From: Comamonadaceae bacterium M7527
GTDB taxonomy: Bacteria; Pseudomonadota; Gammaproteobacteria; Burkholderiales; Burkholderiaceae_C
Assembly (NCBI GenBank): GCA_021044545.1
Contig: CP087990.1
Coordinates: 930,001 to 994,000 of the forward strand
Length of the DNA: 64,000 nt
Direction: 5' to 3'
A program made the position numbers and the translations under genes. The stretch's first letter is position 1. Each line of letters starts with the position of its first letter. The notes under the pieces were generated by a model. The model saw only the letters and a list, made by a program, of their open reading frames with translations. It did not search any database and was not told where the DNA came from. Positions 63,048 to 64,000 of the stretch are shown here, piece by piece.

Positions 63048-64000
63048 ATGACCTTAATGCAAGCCCCGCGCATGGCTGCTACGGCGCCACAAGACGACAA
63101 GCCAGCGCCGCGCCTGTCTGTGGCCAAGTTCAAGCAACAGCTGTGGTGGTGGCTGGCGGCGGGCTTGATGGGCGTGGCCGTTGTTATGGGCTGGGGTGGC
63201 GCCCCGGATGGCGCCAGGGCCGGCGTCAGTGCTGTGTTGGCCAGCGTCAAGCCAACAAGCACTGCTGCAAAGCCACCCGCCTGGGAGTTGTCCATAGACG
63301 GCTCGTCCACAGCCCCAAGCTCAAGCGACACTGCGTTGCAGCTTAGCGCTGAAGAGCGGCTGATCAGTGTGTACCAGCTGCTGCGAAGCGGCGCACGCGC
63401 TGATGCCTTGCGTCAGGCGCGCCAGCTCAACCTGGACTACCCCAACTTCCAATTGGCACAGTTGTTGTACGCAGACCTGTTGTCGGTCAGCGCCAACCAA
63501 CGCTTCGACTTGAACAACATAGCGCCCAATAACAGCGCGCAAGCCAAACAACTGGCAACCTTGGTACGCGAGTCAGAGCTGCGCTTGCAAGCACTCACCG
63601 AGGTACCAAGCCCTGGTACCTTACCCAGCAACTTTGTGGCACTGCCACCTTCCACGCGCAACGCCATTGCAATTGACAGTTCCCGTTCGCGCTTGTACTG
63701 GTTCAAGAATATTGCAGCTGCCAACGAGCCTGCCAACATGGTGTTGGTCAAAGACACCTATATGTCAGTTGGCAAAGCAGGCGTAGACAAATTCATTGAA
63801 GGCGACAACCGCACGCCTTTGGGCGTTTACTTCATCACCGGCATCTTGCCAGGTGAGCAACTCCCAGACCTGTACGGCAAGGGCGCGCTGCCACTGAATT
63901 ACCCCAATGCACTGGACATCTTGCGCCGCAAGACAGGTAGCGGAATCTGGTTGCATGGCACGCCCTCGGCCCAGTATGTACGCGCACCACAGGCGTCTGA
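63048..64000 (+). CDS. L,D-transpeptidase (YkuD family), C-terminally cut by the window
   Basis: Starts ATG 63048 and is still open at the window end (317 codons seen). Residues about 35-51 form a transmembrane anchor, so the rest faces the periplasm. A helical region (about 95-185) with AEERLISVYQLLRSGARADAL resembles the N-terminal part of periplasmic murein-linked LDTs; the YkuD domain begins about AIAIDSSRSRLYWF and includes GIWLHGTP, the conserved His before the catalytic SxGC motif, which lies outside. It would make 3-3 peptidoglycan cross-links or attach lipoproteins. Coupled to the TPR gene 12 bp upstream. Confidence 0.88.
   Translation, partial: MTLMQAPRMAATAPQDDKPAPRLSVAKFKQQLWWWLAAGLMGVAVVMGWGGAPDGARAGVSAVLASVKPTSTAAKPPAWELSIDGSSTAPSSSDTALQLSAEERLISVYQLLRSGARADALRQARQLNLDYPNFQLAQLLYADLLSVSANQRFDLNNIAPNNSAQAKQLATLVRESELRLQALTEVPSPGTLPSNFVALPPSTRNAIAIDSSRSRLYWFKNIAAANEPANMVLVKDTYMSVGKAGVDKFIEGDNRTPLGVYFITGILPGEQLPDLYGKGALPLNYPNALDILRRKTGSGIWLHGTPSAQYVRAPQAS

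Noticed and set aside
1..64000. CRISPR arrays, prophage, insertion-sequence transposases, toxin-antitoxin or defence genes
   Set aside because: None seen: no direct-repeat array, no transposase, integrase, phage or toxin motifs in any frame.

Overview
The window is a gene-dense stretch of a Gram-negative bacterial chromosome with moderately high GC. Gene content and order point to Betaproteobacteria, order Burkholderiales, probably a Comamonadaceae-like lineage. The supporting blocks are cysS-alkA-accA-tilS-lysC-tRNA-Ser, rpsP-rimM-trmD-rplS, glnA-ntrB-ntrC, pcm-rhodanese-tolC-waaA, and a DUF4212/SLC5 symporter next to a CBS-DUF294 protein and a membrane-anchored exonuclease. I cannot name a species. 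There is no prophage, CRISPR array, insertion sequence or obvious island; almost everything is housekeeping or conserved accessory sequence.

Layout. 1-10.3 kb is a C2/C3 metabolism and transport block: two DUF4212 small subunits (one with its large subunit outside the window), a VC_2705-type Na+/solute symporter, the CBS-DUF294 protein, a PAS/kinase-like/DnaQ fusion, and PEP synthase with its regulator PpsR. 10.5-19.6 kb holds GlcG, a Bax-inhibitor-1-like protein, YihY, DUF2069, a GlcD-like FAD oxidase, thyA, a DMT permease, folA, xth, an XRE regulator and a DUF2061 protein. 19.6-24.9 kb has an M48 lipoprotein and the nitrogen-control locus ntrC, ntrB, glnA, with a convincing sigma-54 promoter and two NtrC sites upstream of glnA. 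24.9-36.9 kb holds cinA-like, EI24, a DEAD-box helicase, orn, an M48 membrane protease, phhB, rsgA, a CobD/AmpE-like protein, a Nudix hydrolase and the ribosomal operon rpsP-rimM-trmD-rplS. 36.9-47 kb contains a GNAT, a TM2-like protein, an AEC permease, msrA, a LysR/gcdH divergent pair and a TetR-MFP-RND efflux operon. 47-53.4 kb is pcm, rhodanese, tolC, waaA, a glycosyltransferase and pgm. 53.5-64 kb is ogt, a DMT permease, an FAH protein, tRNA-Ser, lysC, tilS, accA, alkA, cysS, a TPR protein and an L,D-transpeptidase cut by the window end.

The most striking feature is damage rather than novelty. Five otherwise well-conserved genes (ppsA, ntrB, rsgA, a group-4 glycosyltransferase and the TPR protein) each carry what looks like a single-base indel, two of them in homopolymer runs. 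Because rsgA and ntrB are normally intact, residual sequencing error is the simplest explanation, but it must be checked against reads.

The nearest thing to an undescribed system is the first 4 kb: a membrane-anchored protein with PAS and degenerate histidine-kinase-like regions fused to a DnaQ 3'-5' exonuclease, beside a CBS-nucleotidyltransferase and an SLC5-type transporter. I put it forward as a hypothesis, not a demonstrated system.
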